Below are positions 1 to 12,420 of a stretch of 64,000 bases of DNA, piece after piece. This DNA comes from Dendrobium chrysotoxum. Taxonomy: Eukaryota > Streptophyta > Magnoliopsida > Asparagales > Orchidaceae. The notes beneath the pieces are model-generated. The model ran no database searches. It was given only the letters and a program-made list of their open reading frames with translations, and was not told where the DNA came from. How positions within the stretch are numbered: position 1 is the stretch's first letter; the number at the start of each line of letters is the position of its first letter. The position numbers were made by a program, and so were the translations under genes. Location of the stretch: contig CM034298.1 of the NCBI GenBank assembly GCA_019925795.1, positions 47,828,365-47,892,364 of the forward strand. Direction: 5' to 3'.

Positions 1-231
1 CGACGACGTTCCCTTCTCGGTCGGATCGGAAGTTACGACATTTTTGATCGGAAGTTACAAGGGAGCTAGCTTGTGGTGAAGCTAACTTTTTCCATTCCAC
101 ATGCTTCTTCGGCCAAATCCTGTTAAGCCACCGAAGCAAAAAGAGGGAAAGGAGGATTTGACTCACCGTGAGATTTAACTTTTTCCTAAATCCTGTTTTA
201 ACTGGATTTAGCTTAAATCCTTCTCAATCAG

Positions 232-766
232 TATAATCTTGCTCAAATCCTGCATAAATCTTGTTATAATTATAATTAATTATAGTCAATTTATAATTAA
301 TTATAAATTATACACTAATAATTTATAATTATTTTTAATTAAATATAATTAATTATAATTAGTTTATTATTAATTATAAATTAAAATATTTGATTTATAA
401 TTAATTTTAAGTTAAACACAATTAATTATAAATTAAATTTGATTAATTATAATTAGTTTGAAATTAATTATAAATTAAATTAATTTGTAATTAATTTTAA
501 ATTGATATAATTAATTATAGATTAAAATATAATTAATTATAACTAATTTTTTATTGATGATAAATTAAATCCAATTAATTTATAATTAGTTTTAAATTAA
601 ATATAATTAATTATATTAATTATATATTAATATAATTAATTGTAATTAATTTATGATTAATTGTAAATTAAATTTAATTAATTTAAACTTAATTATAAAT
701 TGAATATAATTAGTTATATATTAAATATAATTAATTATATATAATTTATAATTAATTGTAAATTAA
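232..766. repeat. AT-rich TAATTAATTATAAATT degenerate tandem tract
   Basis: About 530 bases consisting almost only of variants of TTAATTATAAATTAAAT, with repeated TAATTA palindromes. The matching tract in the 3' LTR is 16180-16745, so it is part of the LTR. No coding sense. Such sequence is easily unwound and could act as a matrix-attachment-like or nucleosome-poor segment, but that is inference. Confidence 0.85.
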
Positions 767-779
767 GCATGCCTTTCCT

Positions 780-1200
780 TGGTGTGTGTGATGCGCCGAT
801 CAATCACATATACACGTTTTTCTTAGCACGGTGGGAGGGAACCTAGTGCGACTCATGCGACGAGGCAAATAAGCAGCTCTCGAATCCAAAATTCTATCTT
901 CGATGTGTATGAGAGCTGGTCAACCACTTATACACGCTTTTCTTAGCGTGGTAGGATAAAACCCGGTGTGACACATACGTTGAGGCAGGTAGGCCATGTA
1001 CACGCTTTTTTTAGCGTGGCAGGGACAACTTTAAGTACCTGTATGCACCCTAGTACATATGGGGAAACTACTGTGTATTTTTAAACAGATGCCTCTAGAG
1101 ACCCATACACGCTTTTCTTAGCGTGGTGGGATTGAAGATCACGACCGCAGTGTCTAAGGACACATACCATACACGCTTTTCTTAGCATGGTGGGAAAGCC
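780..1200 (+). repeat. Cluster of hairpin repeats in 5' LTR of element A
   Basis: At least five units contain TACACGCTTTTCTTAGCGTG or close variants, each giving a 6-bp stem CACGCT/AGCGTG around a short T-rich loop, followed by a 'gtgggaggga' type tail and 'gcgacgagg'. Units lie near 810, 930, 1000, 1105 and 1170. The 3' LTR copy is 16780-17180 and a related set is in element B at 45391-45750. Function unknown. Confidence 0.75.
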
Positions 1201-3411
1201 CAGTTTCCTGTAGTTTCCCTTAAACAGCGGAGATGTCGGGAGGCTACCAAAATTTTATCTAAAAATGGTAATGACTTAAACAAAATAGGGGACAAGAATT
1301 GAACAACTGATTAGGGGACCTGAACAAAATTTGAACAAATTAATATTAATATGAATTTAAATCAAATGGTAATGAATTGGATTTGAACTTAAAAATGAAT
1401 GCAAAGGGGCTTGGACTTAAATGGCATGACAAAATTCTGAATTTGAACTTAGACAATTTCAACAAAGAATTGGACTTTGAATTGTCAAGTGATTACTCAA
1501 ATATAAAAATGCAAATGCTGATTAAAGTCCTGAATTATTTGATGAACATTAATAAGCATAAGAAGCTTGAACTTGGAACTTGAATGATAAGGAATAAGAG
1601 CTGTGAGCTGAACTGTGAAATGTTGGACCTCACTTGTAATATGCAAATGTAAAATGAGGTCAAGATTCTCAAATGCATGCAAAGATTCATCCATGAATAA
1701 TGCAGTGATACGCTCATGAACCAAATTTAGAGATTTAACATCTCTACAATGGGCATGATGAACTTAGAAGCCTAAAATGATTGTTCATACCACCTGTTAT
1801 AATACCGTGGCAAGCATATATTTTGATTCCCTACAAGCATAAAGGAAGTGATCGTTGTAGTATTCTTGAGCCAACACTGAGCTACATACAAGCAGGGAGC
1901 TTATAAAGGATAAATCTTCAATGCACACAAATGAAGAGTAACGAAATCTAACCAACCTAAAACATTTACTTGACTCATAAGCACCATGAAGGAAGAATTT
2001 TTGAGAAGCATACTAATCTACTAGAGAGACATTAAACTCAAAATAGAATGCGATCATCCTACAGTCAATGCCAGTCAACATGCATGCCAACACATTGGTC
2101 TCTTTGTGAGACCAATTTGCAAACAACATTGGTCCGCCACAAATGACAGATACCACATACAAACAAATATAATGCAATTTACTTATGAACACGCCGATCT
2201 GTTTATGAATGAAATGACTCTCCAGTCAACATATAAGGAAAAATTAGTGGTGAGCGTAACTCAACCAATTGCCAATAGTAGCATGCAGAAATGTGTGTCG
2301 GCCTCTTACAAAAATTGGAAGACCGATGTGCAGTGAACATGGCAACTTGCTAATCGATTTGTATGAAAGGTTGGAGGCAAATATAACTTGAACGATAGTC
2401 AACAATGACACATAAATGTATATATCAATTTGCCTGATAACAACAAAGTCCCCTGCAAACATACAAATGCAACATGTAGTAAATGTCAGGATGTTCATGA
2501 AGTGAGCACATTGGTATCCTACAAGCAGTATTAGAAGATCTGCAATACATATGAGTTCTCTATGAATATAGATGTACGCATCATATTCCACCTATGGGTA
2601 GGTGCAAAAAGACTTCACTAAATGCAGTATCTTGTAGTCAATTTTAATCTGTGAATGAATACATCTACCTGCCTACAAGCAACAGTAGTGGAGGTACTGG
2701 AAAATCCAAAGACCACATCACATTCGTGGTACCTACCAGCTGTTGTAGCAGAGACACAATAACACTTCCACAACCAACATTGTATAACATCTATCAAACA
2801 CACTGACTCCGTATAAGTAAGGGAAGAATGATTTCTAGTGAAGTGCAAATGTTTACGAGGGGTTGTAGGAGACCTATATACATGCTACACGCTGTCTGCA
2901 AGCAAACCACAGATGATATGCACTATGTGCAAGTGTCCACAGGCCCTTATAGGAGACCCGTTATACATATGAAATGTCACAAATAAAATGTCAAATGACT
3001 ACAGCAAGTGAAAATCTCTATGAACTATCATAGAAGATTCATTGTAAGCCCAGTATGCTAACCATAAGAAAAATGCAAAATAATTATAGTAAATACAAAT
3101 GCATATAGGTAGCACTTGAAGGTCTATATGAAAAAGTAACCTGCTTGAAGAAAGAGGCATCATGTCCATGGTGAATGCAGTTATCTATAAGAAGTAGCAG
3201 GAGATTCGTTAGTGCACTACAATCCACTTGCAAAATGCAACAAGTAGTGCACGATAGTCTACCTATATAAAATGGGCAAATACAGAGAGGCTGCAATAAA
3301 TACAATCACCTATGAGTTGCCATAGAAGACTGCCAACTATTATAAAAATATCCCCACACATGCACTACAATTTGTATGCAGAAAGGTACACAAAAATGCA
3401 AACGCCCATAA

Positions 3412-3740
3412 GATACCCCAATGAAGGTTGTGTTGAACCTAAATATCAACCGGAGGGGTTAATTCCAAATATTTAAAAATGTTACCCAAACGTCCATAAA
3501 ATACAAATATTTTCAAATGACCCCAAACACCCCAATGATGGTCATGTTGAATATAAATCTAAATTGAAGGGGATTATACATTTTTAAATACTCTCAAATT
3601 TCCATAAAATTCAATATTTTCAAATGACCTAATACTCCCTGATGATGGTCACGTTGAATGTAAATCTCAATCGGAGGGGACCATAAGCATTTAAAATGCT
3701 CCGAAACGCCCATAAAATCCAAAATTTCAATAATTCCAAA
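3412..3740 (+). repeat. Three tandem units of about 110-120 bp in 5' LTR of element A
   Basis: Units start near 3412, 3530 and 3640. Each contains 'gatgatggtcatgttgaa', 'aaatctcaaccggagggg' and a tail such as 'cccataaaatacaaatattt'. The 3' LTR has the same three units at 19690-20000. Element B's LTR has one unit (about 46545-46640), so copy number has expanded or contracted between the families. Confidence 0.75.
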
Positions 3741-4538
3741 ATCCAGATATTTAAAATTAAAATTAACCATCTAACACTTAAAGCAAACACTCACACATCC
3801 TCACTAATGATTTTCTTAGGTGGACAAATCTTAAAATCACTCCAGCTCAAAAAGAGCTAATGCATAATCATGAATATCACTAGGATCCATTTTCAATCAG
3901 TCTTTAGCCAGTAATGATGTGGCATGTGTCCTCTAACTGATGGTTTTGCCGTCAAATGGCACCACACCTATGGTTTCATCGCTAAATGGCACCGTAGATA
4001 AATTGCTATAACCGAGACCCTCTAAACAAGGTGGTTCATCGTGAAATGACACCATTAAATTATGATCATGGTCAGCACCCGTATGCTCCCCAATGGCGTC
4101 AAATCATTTAGCAATGAATCAATAGGATATAATCAATAGGGGACAAAGCCCTCTGTTAGCTAAGGTGGATTCAAATTTATCCCCTTAGACAAACATCCAT
4201 CATAGGTCTATAAAGTACCCTTGGACGAAGCAATCCATGGCTGCCGACAAGGATCCTTCTGTTAGGTTGGGTCGACTACCTTCTTTGACTAAGTAGAATA
4301 TGGACCACAATGGCTCGGGACGACGAAACCATGGGATCTTGATCGGGTCCATCATCCATTCCCTCACCATCCGCTTTAAGTGCAAGATGGTGAAATTTTT
4401 AATTATAAATAACAAATTCTCCAATCATTCCAAATGCTCATATTGCTACTATATACCAGATAACACATATCTTCTACATATCTGATTGATGACTAGCCTC
4501 AATCAAAAGTCTCTCTCGTGATCGAGAGGGGTAATTAA

Positions 4539-4560
4539 CTATAGGGGCTTGCGCCTATAG
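4539..4560. other. Conserved LTR hairpin CTATAGGGGC/GCGCCTATAG
   Basis: A 22-base imperfect palindrome with 10-base arms, one mismatch and a TT centre. It lies about 170 bases before the LTR end and is kept at 20798-20818 (damaged) and 47471-47492 (identical) in the other LTRs. An RNA structure near the R/U5 part of the transcript is possible, but no known motif is recognised. Confidence 0.5.
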
Positions 4561-4734
4561 GAAACAAGAACTCAGATCATAAAATCCTTACAAAATGAGG
4601 ACGAAATCTCTAGGTAGTGTCTTATCTATAAACCCATATGCCTTCCCAAAATTTACCCTAAAACTTAATATGTTAAAACTCCCCTGAAAAGCAACGGGGA
4701 GGCCGAGGCCATATTTTCAAGCCCCATAGATTTC

Positions 4735-4752
4735 TGGCGACTCGACTAGGGT
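4735..4752 (+). other. Degenerate primer-binding site of element A
   Basis: TGGCGACTCGACTAGGGT starts nine bases after the LTR end. The less mutated version in element B is TGGCGACTCTGCTGGGGA. It pairs with a tRNA ending in GAGTCGCCA. Ogre elements are known to prime from tRNA-Arg, which would fit; the exact tRNA was not checked. Confidence 0.6.
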
Positions 4753-5054
4753 TTGATTTCTCTTTATATCTTTGGCTAGTCATCTCAGTACTACAGTATT
4801 AGCTATTTAATACAGGCTCAAAATACTAGAATTTCTCAAAATGATCATTCAGCAAATTAAAGTTTCAAATATTTTAAAATAATCATTCAATAAATTAATT
4901 AAGATAACATATTTAGCAATATTTTAAATTTATTTTAATTACTTGCCAATGATTATCTATTATTTATTTTCTATTATGTATAAGTCTCTATATTTTAAAA
5001 GTGTGAGGTGATGTATCAGATGCTGATTACTAACCCTTACCTTTCATTTATGCA

Positions 5055-6312
5055 GATGAATCTACAGAATAACCCGATGACCGTCTAATTGGGACAAGGA
5101 GCCAGGATATAGCTGGCGAATGCTATTATCGAAATTGGAAATGTTGGAGCTACCATCCAGTTTGGTAGTCTCGACTTCTCTATAGTTACTGCAAGGACTG
5201 CCGCCGTTCCTATGAATGGCATGAATACTGAAAGGCCTGTAAGGAGACTCCATCCCGCCGGAGCTCCTACAAGTCGTGTGCATCCTCTAGTGCAATGACC
5301 TGCTACTGAAGAGCCTAGAAGGATGATCTCTGAATTTGAATGGGTTTCTCAATTTGAGGCCCATAGCCACCAAGAGAATTGTGACTAGTGGGAGGATTTT
5401 TATGGTGATTACAAACACCATCATTCTGCCAACCGAGTTATCTGCACCCAAGAAGAGCATTGCTGAAGCTTCCTTATCTAGAGGAAAGCTAATAAGAAAA
5501 TAGAGGAGGAAGATGAATGCTTAGATTTGAGCTCAACAATAACATCTCACTGTCCACCCATCCAATTTGCTGGCTTAAGAGCCAGAAGCTATAATTCCTA
5601 CCTGTATTGGGTTCGCGGGCCTCAGGTGGGTCAAAACAAATAACTCCTCTGGTGAGATGAAAAGGTCATTCTGGGACCAATAACCTGAAGCCCCAGCTCC
5701 TCAGAAGAAAAAGGGGCCTGAAATACTGTTGGCCTATGTTTTCAAGGTCTTAAAGACCATGAAGGAGAAAAGGCTGAAGAAAAAGAAATACCAGTGGCCT
5801 TTAACAATTAAAGCAGAAGGACCCTGCCGAGAGAGCACCTATCCTTTACCGTGGAAAGGAAAGAAAGAAAGAAGGTTCCATCTGGTGAGCATCAGGGTGT
5901 GACACCTAAATCGTGTGTTCAGGGATCCACCGCTAAAAGGTCCTGGTGGAAAGGAAATCAAATATGGAGGCCAAACCCTCATAGAGAAGATATAGAAGAA
6001 AGAAGGGAAAGGGTGATAAACCCGAGTGAGACATCCAGTACGACTTCCTGGAGATCTGCCCACTCTAGTAAACAACATCAGAAATGGGTCCAAAAGAAGG
6101 CCCATGATGACATCCATCTTGATGGTCGATACCTCAGAGAATCCTCTGGGGGATCCAGTCATTCACTGACCCCATTGAAGGAAGAGACCAACTTTGATTG
6201 CAGCCATGAGTCGAAGAAATTTTTTTGCCCAATAATGAACCAGAAACCCATTGGTTTCGCCGCTCGGATATCCAGGTTCAAGAAGAGGAGAAGGAAGAAG
6301 AAGATGCCATGA
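5055..6312 (+). pseudogene. Extra N-terminal coding region (ORF1-like) before gag, element A
   Basis: This matches element B 47997-49283. The likely start ATG at 5055 follows 'tttcatttatgcag'; its partner in B starts ATGGATCTACAG. The protein is basic and low-complexity, with a part reading IWRPNPHREDIEERRERVIN and Ser/Lys-rich segments. It has many stops. Ogre elements carry an extra ORF upstream of gag whose function is unknown, and this occupies that place. The longest open piece is 5851-6312 (153 codons, C-terminal KKRRRKKKMP), which could have contained a nuclear-localisation-like basic cluster. No domain recognised. Confidence 0.55.
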
Positions 6313-7563
6313 ACATGGAAGTTGCCTACATGTTAAGGCATGAACATGAAGACGAGGGTGGTGATGAAAGTAATCGACTGCTCAGACATATACAATGATG
6401 CCGCTATAAGGCTATGTTTATTGCCAGTAGAAGTGGCCACTCTTCGGAAGGAGAAGAGAAAGAAGAAGTTGAGAAAAATCCCTTTACTATCGAATGTTAC
6501 ACTCACCGATATGCGAAGATAGATGAGGTAACAAATGAGGGCTAAGGATAGAGAGATCCCTCAGTTAAATGAGAAGATGACTAAGATGATGACTCCAAAT
6601 GATGCAGAGAACTACCGCCATCGCACCCATGCCCAATCCTTCTACCAATTCTCCGAACATCTAAATGCCTCAAGTCTCGGGAGTATAGGACATTCCTGAT
6701 GGTGGTCATGAGGCTCATAACATCATTCACCAGCCCACTTCGTAGAATATTAAAAGTACCACCGAGCCTGTGATGACCACACAGTTGGAGGGAATAATTA
6801 CAGAGAAGATTAATACTATCATAGTCGTGGATCAAGCAGAAAAGTTGGTGGTTAAAGGCCATCCATATCTCGTAGAATATGATCAAGTGTCATACTTGAA
6901 AGGGTATTCAGTCCCAAAGTTTAACACCTTCAATGGTAATAATATTCCCAGACAGCATTTGGCATAATTCAAAACCACATGTGGGAACACGGGAGGCAAT
7001 GACGCCTTACTCTTCCGATAATTCGTCATCAGTTTAACAGCAACTACCTTTGAATGGTATGCTGAGTTGCCAAATGATTATGTGAAGACCTTTGTAAAAT
7101 TGGAAATCATGTTCGTGAAGAGGTTCTCCAGTGTAACTAAGAAGATAATGATTACTGACCTTACCCTAAATAAGATAAAAAGGGACGAGTCTGTGACCAA
7201 ATACATTACTCACTAACGCAATTTAAGTATGAAATATGAGTAGAAACTTGAAGAAGAATACATTGTACAGTTATTGATGAGAAACATTGATGATAATATG
7301 TAGTTATTTTTATGTATGGAAACTATCACCACATTTCAAGACTTGCTAGACAAAGTGGCCAAATTTGAGAAACTAAACCTGTCAAGATTAGAGAACCATT
7401 CTGATAAACCTAAAAAGGACAAAGCTTTGGGTGCCAAAAGAGGTGAGTCCGACTCTACATTTTTCTCCAGAGCCAATAAAAAAAAAGCAAGTAATTTACA
7501 ACATAGACGAAGTCTAGCAACCAATATAATACGAAGAAAAGAGAAAATAAGTCTACAATCCTA
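6313..7563 (+). pseudogene. gag: gag (capsid) remnant, element A
   Basis: The retrotransposon gag capsid core is recognisable at about 7040-7330: FEWYAELPNDYVKTFVKLE, then VKRFSSVTKKIMITDLTL and an 'LSMKYE' stretch, followed by 'ITTFQDLLDKVAKFEKLNLS' (7322-7381). These align residue by residue with element B 50212-50660. Upstream, at 6770-6967, 'GHPYLVEYDQVSYLKGYSVP' leads into the capsid. Stops interrupt several times, for example TAA/TAG where B has tryptophan or glutamine. The product would be the structural protein of the virus-like particle. Confidence 0.75.
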
Positions 7564-8290
7564 ACCCCTAATCGAAGCTTATACTCAAGGGCAACGATAA
7601 GCCATGAACTTATCAGGTGGTGGAGAACGCCTGAGGTAAATAATGGGAACTAGAGATCAAAAATTCCCCTCCTTAAGGATAAGATGAATAAAGAATATTC
7701 ATTAAAGAGAAAGAGTATTGCCAAGTTATTTCGACAGGTAGTGAAAGCATGTATAGAACTATCATAGTGCAAGAGGCCTGAGTAGTCGAAGCATACTAGT
7801 GACCCAAATTATTATCCAAACCATCAGGTAATCATCCATCCTACTGAAGATTGCTACATCTTTAAGGATTAGTTGGAAATAAAATATCAAAGAGGAGAAC
7901 TCGCATTATCAGACAATATGTTGACCCATCCTAGAAAAGAATCAACTCGGGTGGTCACATCCTCTTTCATACCCCTTGTTGATGAAAAAAGAAAAGAAAA
8001 GTAGTCGATTCAAAGAGAATAGTAGGAGACTGTGATCTCTAAGAAAATTGTGAAAATACTGAGGCAGTTTGAAGGAGTCCCAGGTGTGAAGTGGAAATCT
8101 CCTACTAAGCCGGTGATAGATTTGAAGGAACTGCCTGTGGCATGAGTCTCTACTTCTTAACAGCTCCCCAACCAAGCTGGCATTTTAAAGTCTAGAATTA
8201 TGAAATCCTCCAAGAAGAAGACTAAACTGAAGAAGCCCAAGGAGAAAAAGACAGTAACCCAAAGGTTTTTCGATAGTTTGGACTAATACT
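7564..8290 (+). pseudogene. gag: gag C-terminal / nucleocapsid-like remnant, element A
   Basis: It matches B 50660-51455. B has a Cys/His knuckle-like SYCPYHRMLGHPIKDCY; here the same place (about 7810-7855) reads NYYPNH...IHPTEDCY, so metal ligands are lost. It is followed by the Lys-rich 'KKTKLKKPKEKKTVTQR' segment (about 8215-8265). Several stops. Confidence 0.65.
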
Positions 8291-8297
8291 CCAGACT

Positions 8298-9640
8298 ATG
8301 AGGTACCCCATTAAGCTTGTTGATTTTATGACAGATCTTAAAATTGATGAAGTAGAAGAAGCTGATGAAGAGCCACTTCTTATGGAAAGTTACCTGGTTA
8401 TTTTGGTAACACCAATGACTCCAACAAAAAAATATGCCAAAGAAGCAGCCCCTGAATCATGTATGATGGTGTCGTTGATGGAATGTAGTTCAGAGGAGGA
8501 TTTATATTTTTTAAAGGGAGATGCATCAGACCTTGACATAGCATCATAGATGGGACACACAAATCTGGGTGGTGACTCTGAATCAATGGATGAATCTCCA
8601 GACTCGATGGCCGACTCTGAAGAAAACACACTGTCAAACAAGTCTGAGCTAGAGGTAATCACTCAAGTATAATTAAGAAGCGGTAAGGTGATGCCATCTC
8701 CATCGAAGAAGGGGATCCCAGATAAAGATAAGGGGAACGAGATAGTTATCAATGAAGATATCATTCCTAAGGACCCCTAGAAGAAAGATACTCCAACCAA
8801 GAGGATATATTATAATATCTTATCCCATCTAAGAAGATCCTTGCACAACTCAGTATATATGATGCCTTTATGATGTCTAAAGATCTTCAAGAGACTTTGA
8901 TTCAGGCTCTTAAAGACCCTAAAATATACGAAGCGTATTTTGCCAAGCATAACATGATTGAGGTCTTGCATGCCCGTAATAAATCGTTCATCACCTTCAT
9001 TGAAGAGGACATGATGCTTAGAATTACAGATCATAATCGTCTTCTGTATGTCACTGTAGAGAGTGACATAATGATAATTAGATGAATCCTGATCGATCCA
9101 GGGTCTTCCATAAATCACATGAGCCTGAAAGTACTAAGGTCACTGTGCCTCGACGTGAAACACCTCAAGCCAAATAAACTGATGGTACATGACTTTAACG
9201 AGAAGGGGCAGAAGACCCTAGAATCATTTATGCTCTTCCTCACATTTGAAGAACTTCATATAAATGCCAAAGTTTATGTGATTGATGCTGATAGCTCATT
9301 TAAGACTCTTCTGGGTCACCCATGATTGCATGAGTATGGTATCATCCCATCAATGCTATATCGGTGCATGAAGTATATTAGGGATGGAGAGGAGTTCAGA
9401 ATCTCTGGTGTCATCCAACCCTTTGCGGTTCATGAAGTGAAGATATATGAAGATGCAAAGTATTTCATTCTGAAAGAGTCGAAGCCATCGAGTTCTCTTG
9501 ATGCTATTGCATTAAGCTCAAATATTATAATGCGGCCCAAACAAGAGGCTGAGAAGAAGCAGGTGGAGAGAAAGAAGGCAATGCCGACTCTTCCTAAACC
9601 AGCGATTGCTCCTAGAGAAAAAAACATGTGCCTCATTTAG
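8298..9640 (+). pseudogene. pol: Aspartic protease region remnant, element A
   Basis: Open blocks 8298-8549, 8870-9085, 9119-9325 and 9326-9640 reconstruct a protease domain by alignment to B 51464-52720. The active site ILIDPGSSIN is at 9086-9115, with DPG where retroviral-type proteases usually have DTG or DSG. Downstream 'FEELHINAKVYVIDADSSFK' and 'CMKYIRDGEEFRISGVIQPF' match B. The stop at 9323-9325 replaces a tryptophan codon that in B is also a stop (TAG), so both copies lost it independently. Confidence 0.75.
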
Positions 9641-10400
9641 GGAGTGACATAGAGGAAGATGATGACACGCCTACCAAATCTCAGAAAATGTGCCAGTCAA
9701 CATCCAAAGGAAGGAAGGATGTTGAATACTCAAATTTTGAGTACGTCTATAACTACGACTCTATATATATGAACACTGTGTAGAAAATATTCTCCAAAAG
9801 AATAGGTAGCCTATCAATCTAAGATAACATGTTCGTAGTCACGTATATTCCCCTATAACACTTCAAAGAAATTATTCTACGAGAGATGCGTAATATTGAA
9901 GAACTCATAACATTTTATGTACCTCCCACAAGAAAAAGGGGTAGGCCAGCGAGCCTATTTTACTCAATTGGGAAGCTCGAAGAAGAAGGAAATTATGGCT
10001 GGTTTCATAGGCTCGTTGGTTCTAGAGAATTAGTACCTATGAGGTTTCCCATGTATAATACCAAAAATATCCAAAGAATATTACAGAAATGAGATAAAAT
10101 TTGTTCCTCTAAACAACAAGTCCATTTCTACTTGAGCCTCTGGTATCGAAGAATTCATTACTCATTACAGAAGAAGGATATTTTTGAAAAAGAGGTCTCG
10201 AATTCATCATGCGAAAATACCCCCGAAAGGAGATTTATCGAGAAATCACATATAGGGGAGTCAAATTCGACGACAGTGGTGATGAATAAACATATGAAGT
10301 TGATGATTATGATGATCAACCCATAGAAGCCAAGACTACACCAGAAGAACTGGAAGATGGTGGACTGGAAGCCACTATAGACAAACTAAAAGATATTAAC
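9641..10400 (+). pseudogene. pol: Protease-RT spacer, element A
   Basis: A degenerate coding bridge matching B 52721-53530. The best piece, 9886-10092, reads IEELITFYVPPTRKRGRPAS, equal in place to B's IEELVTFYVPPLRKRDGPGT. Acidic and low-complexity stretches follow. Ogre elements have an intron near the protease-RT junction; I cannot place one here. Confidence 0.5.
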
Positions 10401-11335
10401 TTGGGAACTGAGGAGGACCCTCGCCGAACCTTCATTAGTTCTCTTATACCCGAGGAGCAAATAGAAGAAATAAAAGAGCTTCTTTGTGAATTTAAGGACT
10501 ACCTTGCCTGGATATACGCTGAGATGACTTGCTTATCTCCTGATGTAATAATTCATAGATTTGCCATTAAATCGAACGTAGTGCCTATGAAATAAGCTCC
10601 AAGGAGAATGATATTGGAGGTAGAGGAACAGGTGATTGCCGAAACTAAGAAGCTCATAAAAGTGGTCTTTATTCATGAAGAAAAATATGCCAATTGAATC
10701 GCCAATATTATGCCTATAAAGAAGAAGAACAACCAAATTCATATTTGTATCAATTTTTGGGACCTCAATAAGGCATGTTCAAAGGACGACTTTTCGCTCC
10801 CAATCTTAGAGCTATTACTGGATAACACCTTCAACTATGACATGTTCTCTTTTATGAATAGATTATTAGGTTACAATCAAATCAAGATGACACTTGGAGA
10901 TAAAAAGCATACATCAATCATAATGCCCATCAATATTTTGTGCTATACGGTCATACCCTTTGGACTGAAGAATGCTGATGCCACCTACCAGTAGGCAATG
11001 ACATGTATTTTTGATGAGTTAATACATCAGAAGGTTGAGTGCTATGTAGATGACCTTATCTTCAAGCACGTGGATCGAAAAGATTAGTTAAATGAGTTAA
11101 GGATTGGTTTTGAGAGGTTCAAAAAGTTTTATTTGAAGATTAACCCTCTTAAATGTTTATTCGGGGTATCCTCTGGAAAATTTTTGGGGTACATTGTTCA
11201 TCACCGAGGAATTGAGATCTACTTCAATAAAATCAAAGCAATCATAGAGATGTTGCCTCCTAGAAACCTTCGCAGCATTGCTCGTTGCAAGGATAACTAG
11301 TTTTCATTCAGTAATTCATATCGAATCTATTAGGT
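10401..11335 (+). pseudogene. pol: Reverse transcriptase remnant, element A
   Basis: Conserved RT blocks are readable: 'IHICINFWDLNKACSKDDFS' (about 10737-10796), 'FSFMNRLLGYNQIKM', 'PFGLKNADATYQ' and the catalytic YVDDL at 11044-11058. It ends with the 'FLGYIVHHRGIE' block near 11190. Stops occur at 10594, 10694-10696 and 10993 among others; at several of them B has tryptophan or glutamine, indicating C-to-T or G-to-A decay. Inactive. Confidence 0.85.
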
Positions 11336-11890
11336 AGATGACAGCCATTTTTGAAGTTAATAAAGAAAGATGTCCACTTTAAATGGGATGCAAAATTCCA
11401 AGAAGTGTTTGATAGTATTAAAAGATACTTATTGATTCCACCAATTCTTAAGGTGTTAATTTTGGGGAAGCCTCTCCTACTATACACGGCAGCATTAGAT
11501 GAGTCCCTCGGAACTTTATTGGCCCAACATAATGAAGAAGGCAAGGAGAATATACTCTACTACTTTAGTCGGAGATTGATTTGAGCATATATACATTATT
11601 CTCCTATCAAAAAGTATTATCTAGCGCTGATTTTCGCACTTCAGAAACTCCACCACTATATACTTTCTCACAAAATCACCTTGATATCAAAGATCGATCT
11701 GTTGAAATTTTTTACGACAAGATCAGCATTGACAGGTCGCCTAGCCAGGTGGGTAGTGATACTACTGTAATTTGATATCACATATATGCCACAAAAGGTG
11801 GTAAAAGGACAAGTTTTGACAGATTTTCTCGCTGCACATCCAATTCCAGCAGAATCTCCACTCAATAATGATTTGTCGAATGAACAAATT
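11336..11890 (+). pseudogene. pol: Ty3-type RNase H remnant, element A
   Basis: 'DVHFKWDAKFQEVFDSIKRY', 'LLLYTAALDESLGTLLAQHN' and 'ILYYFSRRLI' (11351-11583) are the usual Ty3/gypsy RNase H blocks right after RT. Continuing frames give 'ALTGRLARWVVILL' near 11725-11766. Interrupted by stops at 11584 and 11771 (TAA where B has CAA). Confidence 0.75.
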
Positions 11891-11924
11891 ATGCAAGTTG
11901 AGGAATAAGTAGAGCTGAAATTTT

Positions 11925-12420
11925 AAGAGATGTATTTTGATGGGGTATCGTCGATTAAACCTGCTCAACCGCCAAATCTTGTGAGAGCCCGAGCTAGCGT
12001 CTGCCTCATTTTTATAGCACCTGAAGGAGGCATAATGAGATTTTTGTTTAGTTTAACGGAATCTCAGACCAATAAATGAAGCTGAGTATGAAGCTCTAAT
12101 AACAAGATTGGAGATTACGATCAATGATAAAATTTAAAATCTCTAAATTTTTAGCGACTTGCATCTTGTAATAAATCAAGTTTTAGGTATTTATAAGATT
12201 TATAAACTTGAATTATCCCACCACCACCAATAAACTCTTGTGCTCTTGAAGCAGGTGCCAAATGTTAAAATAGCTCAAGTTCCCCGAGGATAAAATGCCA
12301 AAGTAGATTGCTTGGCCAAATTGGCTAAGGAAATGGCGAATACTAATGGGGAGAGGCCTATATTTATTGGAGTTTACCCATTGGGTCTTGGAGCCTACTC
12401 TGTTACAATTCTCGAAGGCA
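11925..12420 (+). pseudogene. pol: Second (archaeal-type) RNase H remnant, element A
   Basis: EMYFDGVSSIKPAQPPN at about 11929-11975 starts a second RNase H-like domain, followed by 'FIAPEGGIMRF' near 12012. Presence of this extra RNase H between the Ty3-type RNase H and integrase is the known hallmark of the Tat lineage. The 'NNEAEYDAL' block of B (55210-55250) is broken here. Confidence 0.65.

Larger units (their letters stand above)
1..4726 (+). repeat. 5' LTR of element A (left end outside window)
   Basis: It matches 15917-20985 along its length and ends in GCCCCA just before the primer-binding site. Internal order: a short unique start, an AT-rich stretch, a cluster of hairpin-bearing repeats, a long stretch (about 1240-3400) with no coding sense, three tandem units near 3412-3740, and a conserved terminal part. 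Relative to the 3' LTR it lacks about 300 bases near 3401 (equivalent to about 19388-19684). Element B's LTR has that segment, so this is a deletion here. Short ORFs inside are chance. Confidence 0.9.

Noticed and set aside
5839..6162. Minus-strand ORF opposite the ORF1-like region
   Set aside because: Shadow of the plus-strand coding frame; the similar minus ORF in B (48882-49265) arises the same way.
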